DNA of 64,000 nt from Cognatundibacterium rugosum (GTDB lineage: Bacteria; Pseudomonadota; Gammaproteobacteria; Burkholderiales; Burkholderiaceae_D): contig NZ_JACOGG010000006.1 in the NCBI RefSeq assembly GCF_014284365.1, positions 124,001 through 188,000 of the forward strand. Direction: 5' to 3'. Both the position numbers and the translations under genes were made by a program. This document shows, one piece after another, positions 27,443 to 37,252 of the stretch; position 1 is the first letter of the stretch, and the number at the start of each line of letters is the position of its first letter. The notes beneath the pieces were generated by a model. It made no database searches. It was not told the origin of the DNA and saw nothing but the letters and a program-made list of their open reading frames with translations.

Positions 27443-28705
27443 ATGACTTCTACAGCTAATCCAACTCCAGTTTCCAGCACACCCAATCAGGTTCTGCCTT
27501 TGTCCGATGCGGTTCAGCACGCAATGGCTGTAACCAAGCGCGGTGTGGATGAATTACTCATCGAATCTGAATTTGCGCAAAAACTGGCGCGCAGCGAACA
27601 AAGTGGTGTTCCTTTAAGAATTAAACTCGGTCTGGACCCAACCGCTCCTGACTTGCATCTGGGCCACACCGTGGTGCTGAATAAGATGCGTCAGTTGCAA
27701 GATCTGGGCCACACTGTGATTTTCCTGATCGGTGATTTCACCTCCATGATCGGCGATCCTTCCGGACGCAATGCCACCCGTCCGCCTCTGACCCGTGAGC
27801 AAATTGAGGACAATGCGCAGACTTACTTTAAACAAGCAAGCCTGGTGCTGGATGCCTCCAAAACCGAAATCCGTTATAACTCTGAATGGTGCGATCCGCT
27901 CGGTGCGCGCGGCATGATACAACTGTCGTCGAAGTACACCGTGGCACGCATGATGGAGCGTGACGACTTCACTAAGCGTTTCAAAGCAGGCACACCGATT
28001 TCTGTGCATGAATTCCTGTATCCATTAATGCAGGGCTATGATTCGGTCGCACTGAAATCCGATCTGGAACTGGGTGGTACCGATCAGAAATTCAATTTGC
28101 TGGTTGGTCGTGAACTGCAAAAAGATTATGGGCAAGAGCCGCAATGTATTTTGACCATGCCTTTGCTGGAAGGTCTGGATGGCGTTGAAAAAATGTCCAA
28201 ATCCAAAAATAACTACATTGCGATCACCGAACCGGCCAACACCATGTTCGCCAAAGTGATGAGTATTTCCGATGAAATGATGTGGAAATACTATGACCTG
28301 CTCTCGTTCACCTCCATAGAGCAAATCGCAGGCTACAAAAAAGCCGTGGCAGAAGGCCAGAATCCGCGCGACATCAAAGTCGCACTGGCTCAGGAAATCG
28401 TGGCACGCTTCCATAGCAAGCAAGCCGGTGAAGATGCGCTGGCGGATTTCGTGAACCGTTCCAAAGGCGGCATTCCGGACGATATTCCTGAAGTCAGCCT
28501 GAGCGGTGCACCGGTCGGCATAGGTCAGTTACTGAAACAAGCCAATCTGTGTGCATCAACCTCGGAAGCACTGCGTATGGTAGAACAAGGTGGCGTGCGC
28601 ATCGACAGCGTCGTGATCAGCGACAAAGGCTTGAAAGTCGAGGCCGGCACGTTTGTGCTGCAGGTTGGCAAGCGTAAGTTTGCACGTGTCACCCTCAGCG
28701 CATGA
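27443..28705 (+). CDS. tyrS: Tyrosyl-tRNA synthetase
   Basis: Charges tRNA-Tyr with tyrosine. The 420-residue class I enzyme has the HLGH signature (72-75), a [10 protein letters not shown] motif (KMSKS at 250-254) and a C-terminal S4 RNA-binding domain (from about 355). The start at 27443 agrees with related proteins, which also have a variable N-terminus of about 25 residues, though no clear Shine-Dalgarno sequence precedes it. A 20-bp inverted repeat (27416-27435) lies just upstream. The stop overlaps dtd as ATGA. Confidence 0.96.
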   Translation: MTSTANPTPVSSTPNQVLPLSDAVQHAMAVTKRGVDELLIESEFAQKLARSEQSGVPLRIKLGLDPTAPDLHLGHTVVLNKMRQLQDLGHTVIFLIGDFTSMIGDPSGRNATRPPLTREQIEDNAQTYFKQASLVLDASKTEIRYNSEWCDPLGARGMIQLSSKYTVARMMERDDFTKRFKAGTPISVHEFLYPLMQGYDSVALKSDLELGGTDQKFNLLVGRELQKDYGQEPQCILTMPLLEGLDGVEKMSKSKNNYIAITEPANTMFAKVMSISDEMMWKYYDLLSFTSIEQIAGYKKAVAEGQNPRDIKVALAQEIVARFHSKQAGEDALADFVNRSKGGIPDDIPEVSLSGAPVGIGQLLKQANLCASTSEALRMVEQGGVRIDSVVISDKGLKVEAGTFVLQVGKRKFARVTLSA

Positions 28706-29172
28706 TCGCGCTGTTACAAAGAGTCAGTCATGCCAGCGTGGTGGTCGATGGCCACACGCTGGGCAGCATCAATGCCGGTCTGATGGTATTGCTGTGCGCC
28801 GAACGTGGCGATACACGCAAAGAAGCTGATGCATTATTGACTAAGTTGTTGAGTTACCGGGTATTCAGCGATGCAGCTGGCAAAATGAATCTGAGTATCC
28901 GCGATACCCAGGGCGGCTTGCTGCTGGTACCGCAGTTCACGCTGGCGGCCGATACTCAGTCTGGCACCCGCCCCTCTTTCACACCCGCAGCACCGCCTGA
29001 CGTGGCACAGGAATTGTTTGATTACTTCGTGGACCAGACGCGCAGCCAGCACGCACAGGTGCACACCGGCCGCTTCGGCGCTGACATGAAGGTATCGCTC
29101 ACGAATGACGGGCCAGTCACCTTTTGGCTGGAAACCAAACGTGCACCGGCTAACAACGCAACAACTTCCTGA
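28702..29172 (+). CDS. dtd: D-aminoacyl-tRNA deacylase
   Basis: Hydrolyses D-aminoacyl-tRNAs, first described for D-Tyr-tRNA, so that D-amino acids are not trapped or used in translation. The 156-residue length is normal. The PQFTLAAD active-site strand (SQFTL in many relatives) and the TNDGPVTF motif with the Gly-cisPro pair that rejects L-amino acids are both present. It overlaps tyrS by 4 bp, so it is probably made in step with the enzyme most prone to charging D-tyrosine. Confidence 0.95.
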   Translation: MIALLQRVSHASVVVDGHTLGSINAGLMVLLCAERGDTRKEADALLTKLLSYRVFSDAAGKMNLSIRDTQGGLLLVPQFTLAADTQSGTRPSFTPAAPPDVAQELFDYFVDQTRSQHAQVHTGRFGADMKVSLTNDGPVTFWLETKRAPANNATTS

Positions 29173-29175
29173 GCC

Positions 29176-29832
29176 ATGACAGAAATTCTTTTGATACGCC
29201 ATGGCGAAACGGCCTGGAATGCGGTGAAACGCCTGCAAGGCCATCTGGATATTCCACTCAATGCGGAAGGCCGGCGTCAGGCCAAGGCATTAGCGGCTGC
29301 CTTACAAAATGAGAAGCTGGACGCCATTATAGCCAGTGACTTACAAAGAGCCGTGCAAACTGCCGGTGAGATCGCACGCCTGCAGGGGCTGAGCACACGC
29401 ACAGATCCAGGATTGCGCGAACGCTGTTTTGGTGGTTTTGAAGGTGAGCTGTATAGCGAACTGCCGCATAAGTACCCTGAAGAACATGCAGCCTGGCGCG
29501 CACATGATCCGGATGCAGAATTTCCACCCGGCGAAAATGCGGGTGAAACCATACGTCGCTTTCATCAGCGCGTGATGGAACATATTCTGCATTATGCACG
29601 TCAGTTCGACGGCAAAAAAATCGCCATCGTCGCGCATGGCGGCGTATTGGAATGCGCGTATCGCGCCGCGAAACAACTACCACTCGATGCACCACGTGAA
29701 GTCACGATTTATAACGCCAGCATCAACCGTTTTATTTATCAGGACGGTCAAATCAGCATATTACAGTGGGGCGACATCGCCCATCTGGATGCGGCTGATG
29801 CGCTGGATGAGATCAATCAGACGCAAACCTGA
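29176..29832 (+). CDS. Histidine phosphatase family protein (GpmB-like)
   Basis: A 218-residue cytoplasmic member of the histidine phosphatase superfamily. The phosphohistidine motif LIRHGETAWN is at the N-terminus and the second catalytic histidine is in IVAHGGVLE. Such proteins include cofactor-dependent phosphoglycerate mutases, alpha-ribazole phosphatase (CobC) and phosphatases of unknown substrate; it cannot be assigned more closely. It follows dtd by 3 bp and is likely on the tyrS-dtd transcript. Confidence 0.87.
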   Translation: MTEILLIRHGETAWNAVKRLQGHLDIPLNAEGRRQAKALAAALQNEKLDAIIASDLQRAVQTAGEIARLQGLSTRTDPGLRERCFGGFEGELYSELPHKYPEEHAAWRAHDPDAEFPPGENAGETIRRFHQRVMEHILHYARQFDGKKIAIVAHGGVLECAYRAAKQLPLDAPREVTIYNASINRFIYQDGQISILQWGDIAHLDAADALDEINQTQT

Positions 29833-29838
29833 CCTGGC

Positions 29839-29870
29839 TGCCGCAGCAGCCAAATAAATCTGCTGCGGCA
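29839..29870. terminator. GC-rich inverted repeat between converging genes
   Basis: Perfect 11-base arms TGCCGCAGCAG / CTGCTGCGGCA with a 10-base loop, between the histidine phosphatase stop and the NDH-2 stop. No T-run follows on either strand, so it is a likely transcript end or stabilising hairpin rather than a classical terminator. Confidence 0.5.
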
Positions 29871-29897
29871 CGCCTCCATTCGTTATTCACTATTCGC

Positions 29898-31220
29898 TTA
29901 GTGTAATTTGATACGTGGATTTCTGACCCGGTCTATGGTTTCGGCCCAGGTCGACAACCAGGTATGAAACAGACCGTTCACCGCGACCTGATGGTGCTTA
30001 TGCAGTGACCAGTACATCCACTTCGCGAGCGTCCCCTCAATAAATACAGAACCACTGGCGATGGCGCCCATCAGACTGCCTACCGTACTGTAATTGCCCA
30101 GCGAGACCAGTGAGCCATGATCCTTATATTGAAAATTAAGTAAGGATTTGCCTTGTAACTGACGCTCCAGCGAACGCGCCAACAAACTGGCTTGCTGATG
30201 CGCACTCTGCGCCCGTGGCGGTACATTCGGCAGCCCTTCTCCTTGCGGACAGGCGCAACAATCGCCAATCGCGAAAATCGCAGGATCACGACTGCTTTGC
30301 AATTGCGGATTCACCACCAGCTGATTCAGGCGATTCGTCTCCAATCCATCCAGATCTTTCAGGAATTCGGGCGCTTTAATCCCGGCTGCCCACACCACGA
30401 TACTGCTGGGCAGTACTTTGCCACTCACCATGTGCACACCGGTTTTGCTGACTTGCTGCACTTGTTCATTGCTGTGTATTTCTATCGCCATACCGCGCAA
30501 TTCACGCGCGACTGCATCTGACAAACGTTCCGGCAGCATTTGCAGTAAGCGTGGCGCAGCATCGACGATGGCGATCTTGATTTCTTTTTCCGGATGAAAA
30601 TTGCGCAAGCCGTAGCTGGACAAAATACTGGTGGTCATATGCAGCTCAGCCGCGAGTTCTACACCGGTCGCACCACCACCGATGATAGTCACCGTGAAGC
30701 GCCCCTCACCAGCTGACCTGGAGGTCGCCTGCGCACGCAGACAGCTGTTAATCAGTTTTTCATGGAAGCGCTGTGCAGCGGGCAGCGAGTCGAGCATAAT
30801 GCAATGTTCACGCACGCCAGGTGTGCCAAAGTCATTGGTCTGGCTACCTAGCGCCAGCACCAGCGTGTCATAAGGAATCGCTTGCCGCGGCAAGAGCTCT
30901 TCACCGTTCTCGTCCTGCACCGGTGCCAGAAAAATTTCCTTGCTCCGGCGCGACAACCCTTCCATACGGCCTAGCCGGAAAGTAAAGTGATTACTCCTGG
31001 CCAGCGCAAAATACTCACGCTCATCCGCATGACTGTCCAGCGTACCGGCAGCCACCTGATGCAATAAGGGCTTCCACACATGGGTGCGGCTGGCATCAAC
31101 CAGCGTGATATCTGCCTTACCACTTTTTCCTAAACGCTTACCGAGACGGACTGCCAGCTCCAAACCTCCGGCACCACCACCGACGATGGTAATTCTGGGT
31201 AAAGATGCGGTTACGTGCAT
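29898..31220 (-). CDS. Type II NADH dehydrogenase (NDH-2)
   Basis: Single-subunit, non-proton-pumping NADH:quinone oxidoreductase attached to the inner face of the cytoplasmic membrane. The 440-residue protein has an N-terminal FAD-binding IVGGGAGGLELAVRLG, a second nucleotide-binding IIGGGATGVELAAEL for NADH, and an AIGDCCAC segment near the FAD. The start chosen is the ATG at 31220, preceded by a perfect AGGAGG four bases upstream; an in-frame codon 18 bp further up lacks one. Confidence 0.92.
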   Translation of the reverse strand: MHVTASLPRITIVGGGAGGLELAVRLGKRLGKSGKADITLVDASRTHVWKPLLHQVAAGTLDSHADEREYFALARSNHFTFRLGRMEGLSRRSKEIFLAPVQDENGEELLPRQAIPYDTLVLALGSQTNDFGTPGVREHCIMLDSLPAAQRFHEKLINSCLRAQATSRSAGEGRFTVTIIGGGATGVELAAELHMTTSILSSYGLRNFHPEKEIKIAIVDAAPRLLQMLPERLSDAVARELRGMAIEIHSNEQVQQVSKTGVHMVSGKVLPSSIVVWAAGIKAPEFLKDLDGLETNRLNQLVVNPQLQSSRDPAIFAIGDCCACPQGEGLPNVPPRAQSAHQQASLLARSLERQLQGKSLLNFQYKDHGSLVSLGNYSTVGSLMGAIASGSVFIEGTLAKWMYWSLHKHHQVAVNGLFHTWLSTWAETIDRVRNPRIKLH

Positions 31221-31542
31221 AGTGCCTCCTGATGTCAATATTGATTCCTGAGATCACTGCAAACACCCGTTCGCCAGCAACTGTCAGACAGCTCAGGAAT
31301 CCATACTTCTCACCGGAAAGAAATAGCTCAGTGACCAAACAGCGCAAATCCATGAACAAAGTATACACAGTTTTGACGATAGACGTCGCACCAGGCCAGA
31401 TGCAGAAACGCCCTAAAAAAAGGCAATGAAAAATGATTATTTGTCACAATAAATAAAGCCTGCCATACAAGCTGTTTTTGCTAATTATTTAGGCAGCTTT
31501 CAGGTAGAATAGCGCTTCTTCAAAATTCCCCTCAGATTCATC
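31221..31542. other. Divergent intergenic region NDH-2 / dusB-fis
   Basis: A 322-bp stretch that must carry the promoters of NDH-2 and of dusB-fis. A TAGAAT at 31505-31510 is a possible -10 box for dusB, but no good -35 pairs with it. A 65-codon plus-strand frame (31232-31429) has no recognisable product and a poor ribosome binding site, so it is not called a gene. Confidence 0.45.
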
Positions 31543-32553
31543 GTGCAAATCGGACCTTATCTCCTGCGAAATAACTTATTTGTTGCTCCTATGGCTGGCG
31601 TAACAGACAGACCTTTTCGCCAGTTATGCAAAGAGCTGGGTGCCGGTTACGCTGTATCAGAAATGGCGGCATCGAATCCTAAATTATGGGAAACCGAAAA
31701 ATCCACCCGCCGCACTAACCATGAAGGTGAGATGGAACCCAAGGCGGTGCAGATCGCCGGTGCCGATCCGCACATGCTGGCCGACTGTGCGCGCTACAAC
31801 GTAGATAAAGGCGCGCAGATCATCGACATCAATATGGGGTGCCCGGTCAAAAAAGTCTGTAACGCCTGGTGTGGATCTGCCTTATTGCAGCATGAAAGCC
31901 TGGTTGGACAAATTCTCGATGCGGTCGTCAGTGCGGTCGACGTACCGGTCACGCTGAAGTTTCGTACCGGCTGGGACAGAGCCAATAAAAATGCCTTGTC
32001 GATAGCACGCATGGCGGAATCAGCTGGCATACAAATGCTGACGCTGCATGGCAGAACGCGGGCCGATGCTTATAAGGGTGACGCGGAATACGACACTATT
32101 GCGCAAGTTAAGTCGACAGTCGGGATTCCGGTCGTGGCCAATGGCGATATCACCACACCGGAAAAGGCACGCTTTGTACTGGAATACACCGGCGCCGATG
32201 CCATCATGATAGGCCGGGCCGCTCAAGGTCGTCCCTGGATCTTCCGCGAAGTGGCGCATTTTCTGCAAACCGGCGAGCATCTGCCGCCACCGATGATCAC
32301 TGAAGTCAGACAACTGATGCTGCATCATCTGCAGGCGCATTATGCATTTTACGGTGAGTACCTGGGCGTCCGGACTGCGCGTAAGCATATAGGCTGGTAT
32401 GTACAGAATCTGGTCGGCGGCGAGGAATTCCGGCAGCAAATGAATCTGCTGACCGACTGCGAAGAGCAACTGGCAGCCGTTGGTCATTTTTTTGATTGCA
32501 TGGCGGGGGAACGGTTACAATACTGCCCCTTTGAAGAAAAACTGGCGGCTTAA
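31543..32553 (+). CDS. dusB: tRNA-dihydrouridine synthase B
   Basis: FMN enzyme that reduces uridine to dihydrouridine in tRNA. The 336-residue protein has the family N-terminus LFVAPMAGVTDRPFRQL, the catalytic cysteine in INMGCPVKKV (Cys100) and TLHGRTRADAYKG. The start is GTG at 31543, placing the conserved region at the usual distance from the N-terminus. Two more cysteines (NAWCGSALL) follow the active site. It heads the dusB-fis pair, an arrangement conserved from E. coli. Confidence 0.95.
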   Translation: MQIGPYLLRNNLFVAPMAGVTDRPFRQLCKELGAGYAVSEMAASNPKLWETEKSTRRTNHEGEMEPKAVQIAGADPHMLADCARYNVDKGAQIIDINMGCPVKKVCNAWCGSALLQHESLVGQILDAVVSAVDVPVTLKFRTGWDRANKNALSIARMAESAGIQMLTLHGRTRADAYKGDAEYDTIAQVKSTVGIPVVANGDITTPEKARFVLEYTGADAIMIGRAAQGRPWIFREVAHFLQTGEHLPPPMITEVRQLMLHHLQAHYAFYGEYLGVRTARKHIGWYVQNLVGGEEFRQQMNLLTDCEEQLAAVGHFFDCMAGERLQYCPFEEKLAA

Positions 32554-32560
32554 TCAGCAT

Positions 32561-32623
32561 GGGTAGCATTCGTTAGCATGAAGTAGCAACGAGCAACACC
32601 CATTGCGTTTTTTGCTGCTACCC
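32561..32623. repeat. Inverted repeat between dusB and fis
   Basis: Perfect 8-base arms GGGTAGCA (32561-32568) and TGCTACCC (32616-32623) with 47 bases between; the AGCA core recurs several times inside. It falls in the dusB-fis spacer, where processing or attenuation could act. Significance not established. Confidence 0.35.
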
Positions 32624-32679
32624 GCAGCCACAAAACGCCGCCCTGCATAAACACACTGAACGAACTGAATAAAAACAGC

Positions 32680-32913
32680 ATGAGCAAAGATAGTATCCAA
32701 GACGCCGTTCACAAAAATCTGGAAAAGTATTTCCGTGATCTGGGCGAACAACCTGCCTCCAATATCTATGACATGGTGGTACTGGCCGTAGAAAAACCCA
32801 TGTTAGAAATGGTGATGTCACGCGCGTCCAGCAACCAGTCCCAGGCCGCTGATATGTTAGGCATTAACCGTAACACCCTGCGCAAAAAACTGCAGCAACA
32901 CGGTTTGCTCTAG
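32680..32913 (+). CDS. fis: Nucleoid protein and regulator Fis
   Basis: DNA-bending protein that shapes the nucleoid and stimulates rRNA promoters in fast growth. The 77-residue form is shorter than the 98-residue E. coli protein, as is usual in betaproteobacteria. The C-terminal helix-turn-helix is clear (NQSQAADMLGINRNTLRKKL). It lies 126 bp after dusB with an inverted repeat in the spacer, and purH follows. Confidence 0.95.
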   Translation: MSKDSIQDAVHKNLEKYFRDLGEQPASNIYDMVVLAVEKPMLEMVMSRASSNQSQAADMLGINRNTLRKKLQQHGLL

Positions 32914-32960
32914 GATAGCTCAGCAGACTGACACCGATTTCCTCACTCTCAAAACTTATC

Positions 32961-34526
32961 ATGATCAAACAAGCCCTCATATCCGTCTCCGACAAGACCG
33001 GTGTGCTCGATTTTGCACGTGAATTGTCAGCACTCGGTGTCAGACTGCTGTCGACTGGCGGTACCGCCAAACTGCTGGCTGACAATGGCCTGCCTGTCAC
33101 CGAAGTCGCAGACTACACCGGCTTTCCGGAAATGCTGGATGGCCGTGTGAAGACCCTGCATCCGAAAGTACATGGCGGCATCCTGGCCAGACGCGATCTG
33201 CCTGAACACGTAGCCGCGCTGGAACAGCATGGCATCCCGACCATAGACATGGTGGTGGTGAATCTGTATCCATTCCAGCAAACTGTCGCTAAGGCAGAAT
33301 GCTCGCTGGAAGACGCGATTGAGAATATCGATATCGGTGGCCCGACCATGCTGCGCTCTTCGGCCAAGAATCACAAAGACGTGACTGTGATCGTTGACCC
33401 AAGTGATTACAGCATCGTGCTGGCTGAAATGAAGGCTAACGCGAATGTCGTCAGCTATGACACCAACTTCACACTGGCTAAAAAAGTATTCGCCCACACC
33501 GCGCAATACGACGGTGCGATCACCAATTACCTGACCAGCCTAGCAGAAGACAAGGCCCATGCGACACGCAGTGCCTATCCGCAAACCCTGAATCTGCATT
33601 TCGAAAAAGTGCAGGAAATGCGCTACGGTGAAAACCCGCATCAGTCCGCCTCTTTCTACCGCGATCTGAAAGCAGTGGATGGCGCGCTGGCCAACTACAC
33701 GCAGTTGCAAGGTAAGGAACTGTCATACAACAATATCGCCGATGCAGATGCGGCCTGGGAATGCGTCAAATCCTTCCAGGGCACAGCCTGCGTCATTGTT
33801 AAGCATGCGAATCCATGTGGCGTCGCGCTCGGCGCCGATGCACTGGAAGCGTATAGCAAGGCTTTGCAGACTGACCCGACCTCGGCATTTGGCGGCATCA
33901 TTGCCTTCAACAGCGAACTCGATGGCAAAGCTGCGGAAGCCGTCGCTAAACAATTTGTTGAAGTGCTGATCGCGCCTTCCTTTACTACCGAAGCAAAAGC
34001 GATTTTCGCAGCTAAACAAAACGTACGTCTGCTGGAAATTCCTTTGGGCGGCGGCGTCAATCAGTACGACCTGAAACGCGTAGGCGGTGGTCTGCTGGTA
34101 CAGGCACCGGATGCGAAAAACGTCTTGCAGGAAGAGCTGCGTGTCGTTTCTAAACTGCAGCCTACACCGCAGCAAATGGCAGACATGATGTTCGCCTGGC
34201 GTGTCGCTAAATTCGTCAAATCGAATGCCATCGTCTTCTGTGGCAATGGCATGACGCTGGGTGTCGGCGCCGGTCAGATGAGCCGTATTGATTCTGCCCG
34301 CATCGCCTCGATTAAGGCACAAAATGCCGGTCTGACTTTAAGTGGCTCCGCGGTCGCGTCTGACGCCTTCTTCCCATTCCGTGATGGTCTGGATGTGGTG
34401 GTGGATGCCGGTGCAACTTGTGTGATCCATCCGGGTGGCTCTATGCGCGATCAGGAAGTCATCGATGCAGCAGATGAACGCGGCGTCGTGATGGTCTATA
34501 CTGGCACGCGTCATTTCCGTCATTAA
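32961..34526 (+). CDS. purH: Bifunctional AICAR transformylase / IMP cyclohydrolase
   Basis: Catalyses the last two steps of de novo purine synthesis: formylation of AICAR, then closure to IMP. The 521-residue protein has the N-terminal cyclohydrolase domain ([47 protein letters not shown]) and the C-terminal transformylase domain ([11 protein letters not shown], ending YTGTRHFRH). It sits 47 bp after fis and ahead of ruvC, the usual order in this family. Confidence 0.97.
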   Translation: MIKQALISVSDKTGVLDFARELSALGVRLLSTGGTAKLLADNGLPVTEVADYTGFPEMLDGRVKTLHPKVHGGILARRDLPEHVAALEQHGIPTIDMVVVNLYPFQQTVAKAECSLEDAIENIDIGGPTMLRSSAKNHKDVTVIVDPSDYSIVLAEMKANANVVSYDTNFTLAKKVFAHTAQYDGAITNYLTSLAEDKAHATRSAYPQTLNLHFEKVQEMRYGENPHQSASFYRDLKAVDGALANYTQLQGKELSYNNIADADAAWECVKSFQGTACVIVKHANPCGVALGADALEAYSKALQTDPTSAFGGIIAFNSELDGKAAEAVAKQFVEVLIAPSFTTEAKAIFAAKQNVRLLEIPLGGGVNQYDLKRVGGGLLVQAPDAKNVLQEELRVVSKLQPTPQQMADMMFAWRVAKFVKSNAIVFCGNGMTLGVGAGQMSRIDSARIASIKAQNAGLTLSGSAVASDAFFPFRDGLDVVVDAGATCVIHPGGSMRDQEVIDAADERGVVMVYTGTRHFRH

Positions 34527-34560
34527 CAGTATGCCTTGCTCTTCGCAGGGCAAGGCCAGC

Positions 34561-35103
34561 ATGAAAATATTAGGCATAGACCCCGGCCTGCGTACCACAG
34601 GTTTCGGGGTCATCCACAAACAGGGGCAGAAGCTGACGTATATCGCTTCCGGCACCATCAAAACCGTTGAAGGCTCTTTGCCGGAACGGCTCAAGACTAT
34701 CCTCTCCGGCGTTTCCGAAATCGTGCACACCTATCAGCCCGATTGTGCGGCAATAGAAAAGGTCTTCGTCAACGTCAATCCACAATCCACACTCTTGCTG
34801 GGTCAGGCACGTGGCGCTGCGATCTGCGCGCTGGTGGCGGCCGATCTGGCAGTGGCTGAATACACTGCCTTACAGGTGAAGCAAGGCGTGGTTGGCCAGG
34901 GGCGTGCCAGCAAAGAACAGGTACAGGATATGGTGCAAAGGCTGCTGATGCTGTCCGGCACACCGAGCCCGGATGCCGCCGATGCGCTAGGTGTCGCGAT
35001 TTGTCACGCCCATAGCGGTGACGCCTTAGCCACACTGGGTGCGATCGCACCAGAACTGGCGAAACGCGGTCTGCGCGTCAAAGCCGGACGTCTGATAGGC
35101 TGA
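34561..35103 (+). CDS. ruvC: Holliday junction resolvase RuvC
   Basis: Dimeric endonuclease that cuts Holliday junctions bound by RuvAB. The 180-residue protein has the full set of acidic catalytic residues: Asp7 in GIDPG, Glu66, Asp138 and Asp141. The start is the ATG at 34561, directly before [10 protein letters not shown]; an ATG ten codons upstream gives an unusual extension. It is the first of the ruvCAB set. Confidence 0.97.
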   Translation: MKILGIDPGLRTTGFGVIHKQGQKLTYIASGTIKTVEGSLPERLKTILSGVSEIVHTYQPDCAAIEKVFVNVNPQSTLLLGQARGAAICALVAADLAVAEYTALQVKQGVVGQGRASKEQVQDMVQRLLMLSGTPSPDAADALGVAICHAHSGDALATLGAIAPELAKRGLRVKAGRLIG

Positions 35104-35337
35104 TCAGGCTTTGTGTTCTGAAAGCGCAGACTGAATATTCATGCGCCTTACCAAGGTAAAATGACCTGACAGCCTTATTCCGTAAGGACTATCCATGCCA
35201 CACAGCTTTTTCCGTTGTATCTGACTGCGTTGCTGTGTTGAAAGCTGCTAAGCGATGGAAAATCCCGTCTGCACCCTCCTCAAGCAAGACAGAATCGTTT
35301 ACTATCACTGCTTATTCATACAGTATGAAAGTCCGGC

Positions 35338-35919
35338 ATGATAGGTCGCATCGCAGGTACCCTGATCGAAAAAAATCCCCCTCAGCTGCTGATAGATTGT
35401 CAGGGCGTCGGCTATGAAGTTGATGTGCCGATGAGCACCTTCTACCATTTGCCGCCTTTGGGAGAGAAAGTGGTACTGCTGACGCATCTGGCGATACGGG
35501 AAGATGCGCATATACTGTTTGGTTTCGGCAGCGCCGAAGAACGCGCCACCTTCCGCCAGTTAATCAAAATCTCCGGCGTCGGCGCACGTACCGCCTTGTC
35601 TATCCTGTCCGGCATGTCGGTTGCAGATCTGGCGCAGGCCGTCAGCATGCAGGAAGCGGGTCGCCTGACACGTGTCCCAGGCATAGGCAAGAAAACCGCT
35701 GAGCGCTTGCTGCTGGAACTGAAAGGCAAACTGGGCGCTGACCTTTTCTCTGCCGCGGAAGCCAGCCCTGGTGGCGATCACAGTGCGGACATACTGAACG
35801 CGCTGCTGGCACTCGGCTACTCAGACAAAGAAGCACGCCTTGCACTCAAAGCGGTCCCCAAAGACAGTGGCGTTTCCGATGGCATTAAACTAGCTTTAAA
35901 AGCCTTATCCAAAGCCTGA
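35338..35919 (+). CDS. ruvA: Holliday junction helicase subunit RuvA
   Basis: Tetrameric protein that binds four-way DNA junctions and recruits the RuvB motor. The 193-residue protein starts [15 protein letters not shown], has two helix-hairpin-helix motifs ([13 protein letters not shown] and [16 protein letters not shown]) and a C-terminal RuvB-binding domain ([19 protein letters not shown]). A 234-bp gap separates it from ruvC, with no gene seen in it; ruvB follows after 37 bp. Confidence 0.97.
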   Translation: MIGRIAGTLIEKNPPQLLIDCQGVGYEVDVPMSTFYHLPPLGEKVVLLTHLAIREDAHILFGFGSAEERATFRQLIKISGVGARTALSILSGMSVADLAQAVSMQEAGRLTRVPGIGKKTAERLLLELKGKLGADLFSAAEASPGGDHSADILNALLALGYSDKEARLALKAVPKDSGVSDGIKLALKALSKA

Positions 35920-35956
35920 ACCAAGCACCTGAAGCACGCCAGACCGGAAGCCCATC

Positions 35957-36997
35957 ATGAGTATACAAACCGATAATCTGTCTATCGACTTTTCTGAGCC
36001 GCGCCTGATCGCTGCCACCCCTGTGTCGCAACAGGAAGAAGCGATAGAACGCGCCTTACGCCCTAAGCAGCTCGATGAATATGTGGGGCAGGAAAAAATC
36101 CGCGGTCAGCTCGAGATTTTTATTACGGCGGCACGCCAGCGTCAGGAAGCGCTCGATCACACTTTATTATTTGGCCCGCCGGGTCTGGGTAAAACCACGC
36201 TGGCCCACATCATTGCGCGTGAAATGGGCGTCAATCTGCGCCAGACTTCAGGACCGGTGCTGGAGCGTGCCGGGGATCTGGCGGCACTGCTGACCAATCT
36301 GGAAGCCAATGATGTGTTGTTCATCGACGAAATACACCGGCTATCTCCGGTGGTCGAAGAGATTCTGTATCCCGCGCTGGAGGATTACCAGATCGACATT
36401 ATGATCGGCGAAGGACCGGCTGCGCGTTCAGTCAAGCTGGATCTGCAACCGTTCACGCTGGTCGGTGCTACCACCCGCGCCGGCATGCTAACCAACCCGC
36501 TGCGCGACCGTTTCGGCATCGTGGCGCGACTGGAATTTTATACCGCTGATGAATTGACGCGCATCGTGACGCGCTCAGCCGCCCTGCTGAATGCGCCGAT
36601 ACAGGAAGACGGCGCGCGTGAAATCGCGAACCGAGCGCGCGGCACACCGCGTATCGCCAACCGTTTATTGCGTCGGGTCAGGGATTATGCAGAAGTCAAA
36701 GGCAATGGTGAAATCACCAAAGCGATTGCTGACGCGGCATTGCGTATGCTGGATGTGGATCAGGCTGGTTTTGATCTGATGGACAGAAAGCTGCTGGAAG
36801 CAATCTTATTCAAATTTGGCGGCGGCCCGGTTGGGCTTGATAACGTGGCAGCTGCAATAGGTGAAGAACGCGACACGATAGAAGATGTGCTCGAACCCTA
36901 TCTGATCCAGCAAGGCTATTTGCAGCGCACCCCACGCGGACGCATTGCGACAGCACTGGCTTACCAGCATTTTGGTGTGGCCATGCCCGCCTCTTAA
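35957..36997 (+). CDS. ruvB: Holliday junction branch-migration ATPase RuvB
   Basis: Hexameric AAA+ motor that drives branch migration with RuvA. The 346-residue protein has Walker [16 protein letters not shown], Walker [10 protein letters not shown], sensor GATTRAGML with the PLRDRFG arginine finger, and the C-terminal winged helix ([12 protein letters not shown]). It is the last gene of the forward block; a bidirectional terminator lies beyond it. Confidence 0.98.
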   Translation: MSIQTDNLSIDFSEPRLIAATPVSQQEEAIERALRPKQLDEYVGQEKIRGQLEIFITAARQRQEALDHTLLFGPPGLGKTTLAHIIAREMGVNLRQTSGPVLERAGDLAALLTNLEANDVLFIDEIHRLSPVVEEILYPALEDYQIDIMIGEGPAARSVKLDLQPFTLVGATTRAGMLTNPLRDRFGIVARLEFYTADELTRIVTRSAALLNAPIQEDGAREIANRARGTPRIANRLLRRVRDYAEVKGNGEITKAIADAALRMLDVDQAGFDLMDRKLLEAILFKFGGGPVGLDNVAAAIGEERDTIEDVLEPYLIQQGYLQRTPRGRIATALAYQHFGVAMPAS

Positions 36998-37187
36998 TTC
37001 GCTGTACGTTTGTGTCACCGCCTGGTCGATCGCTTAGATATTGGCCTGGTTTTACTGTGGGGACATCTGATTTGCCCCCCTCCTTACACCGGATCAACAC
37101 TTTGTCTGAACCCAGGTGCATGCCAGACTATTTGCGATACTGAAACCTACACTCATACACACCTGTCAGTTTCACAAACTGCAAAAC

Positions 37188-37211
37188 AAAAAGCACCCTA
37201 AGGTGCTTTTT
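37188..37211. terminator. Bidirectional intrinsic terminator between ruvB and porin 1
   Basis: Perfect arms AAAAAGCACC / GGTGCTTTTT with a 4-base loop, T-rich on both strands (TGTTTTTG follows on the plus strand). It is placed to end the ruvB transcript and the minus-strand porin transcript. Confidence 0.9.
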
Positions 37212-37252
37212 GTTTTTGATCTTCTCAACAGCAAGCTTACGCTTGCAGATGA

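Noticed and set aside
31232-31429. A 65-codon plus-strand frame upstream of dusB
   Set aside because: Poor ribosome binding site, no recognisable product, and its start sits within the NDH-2 control region.
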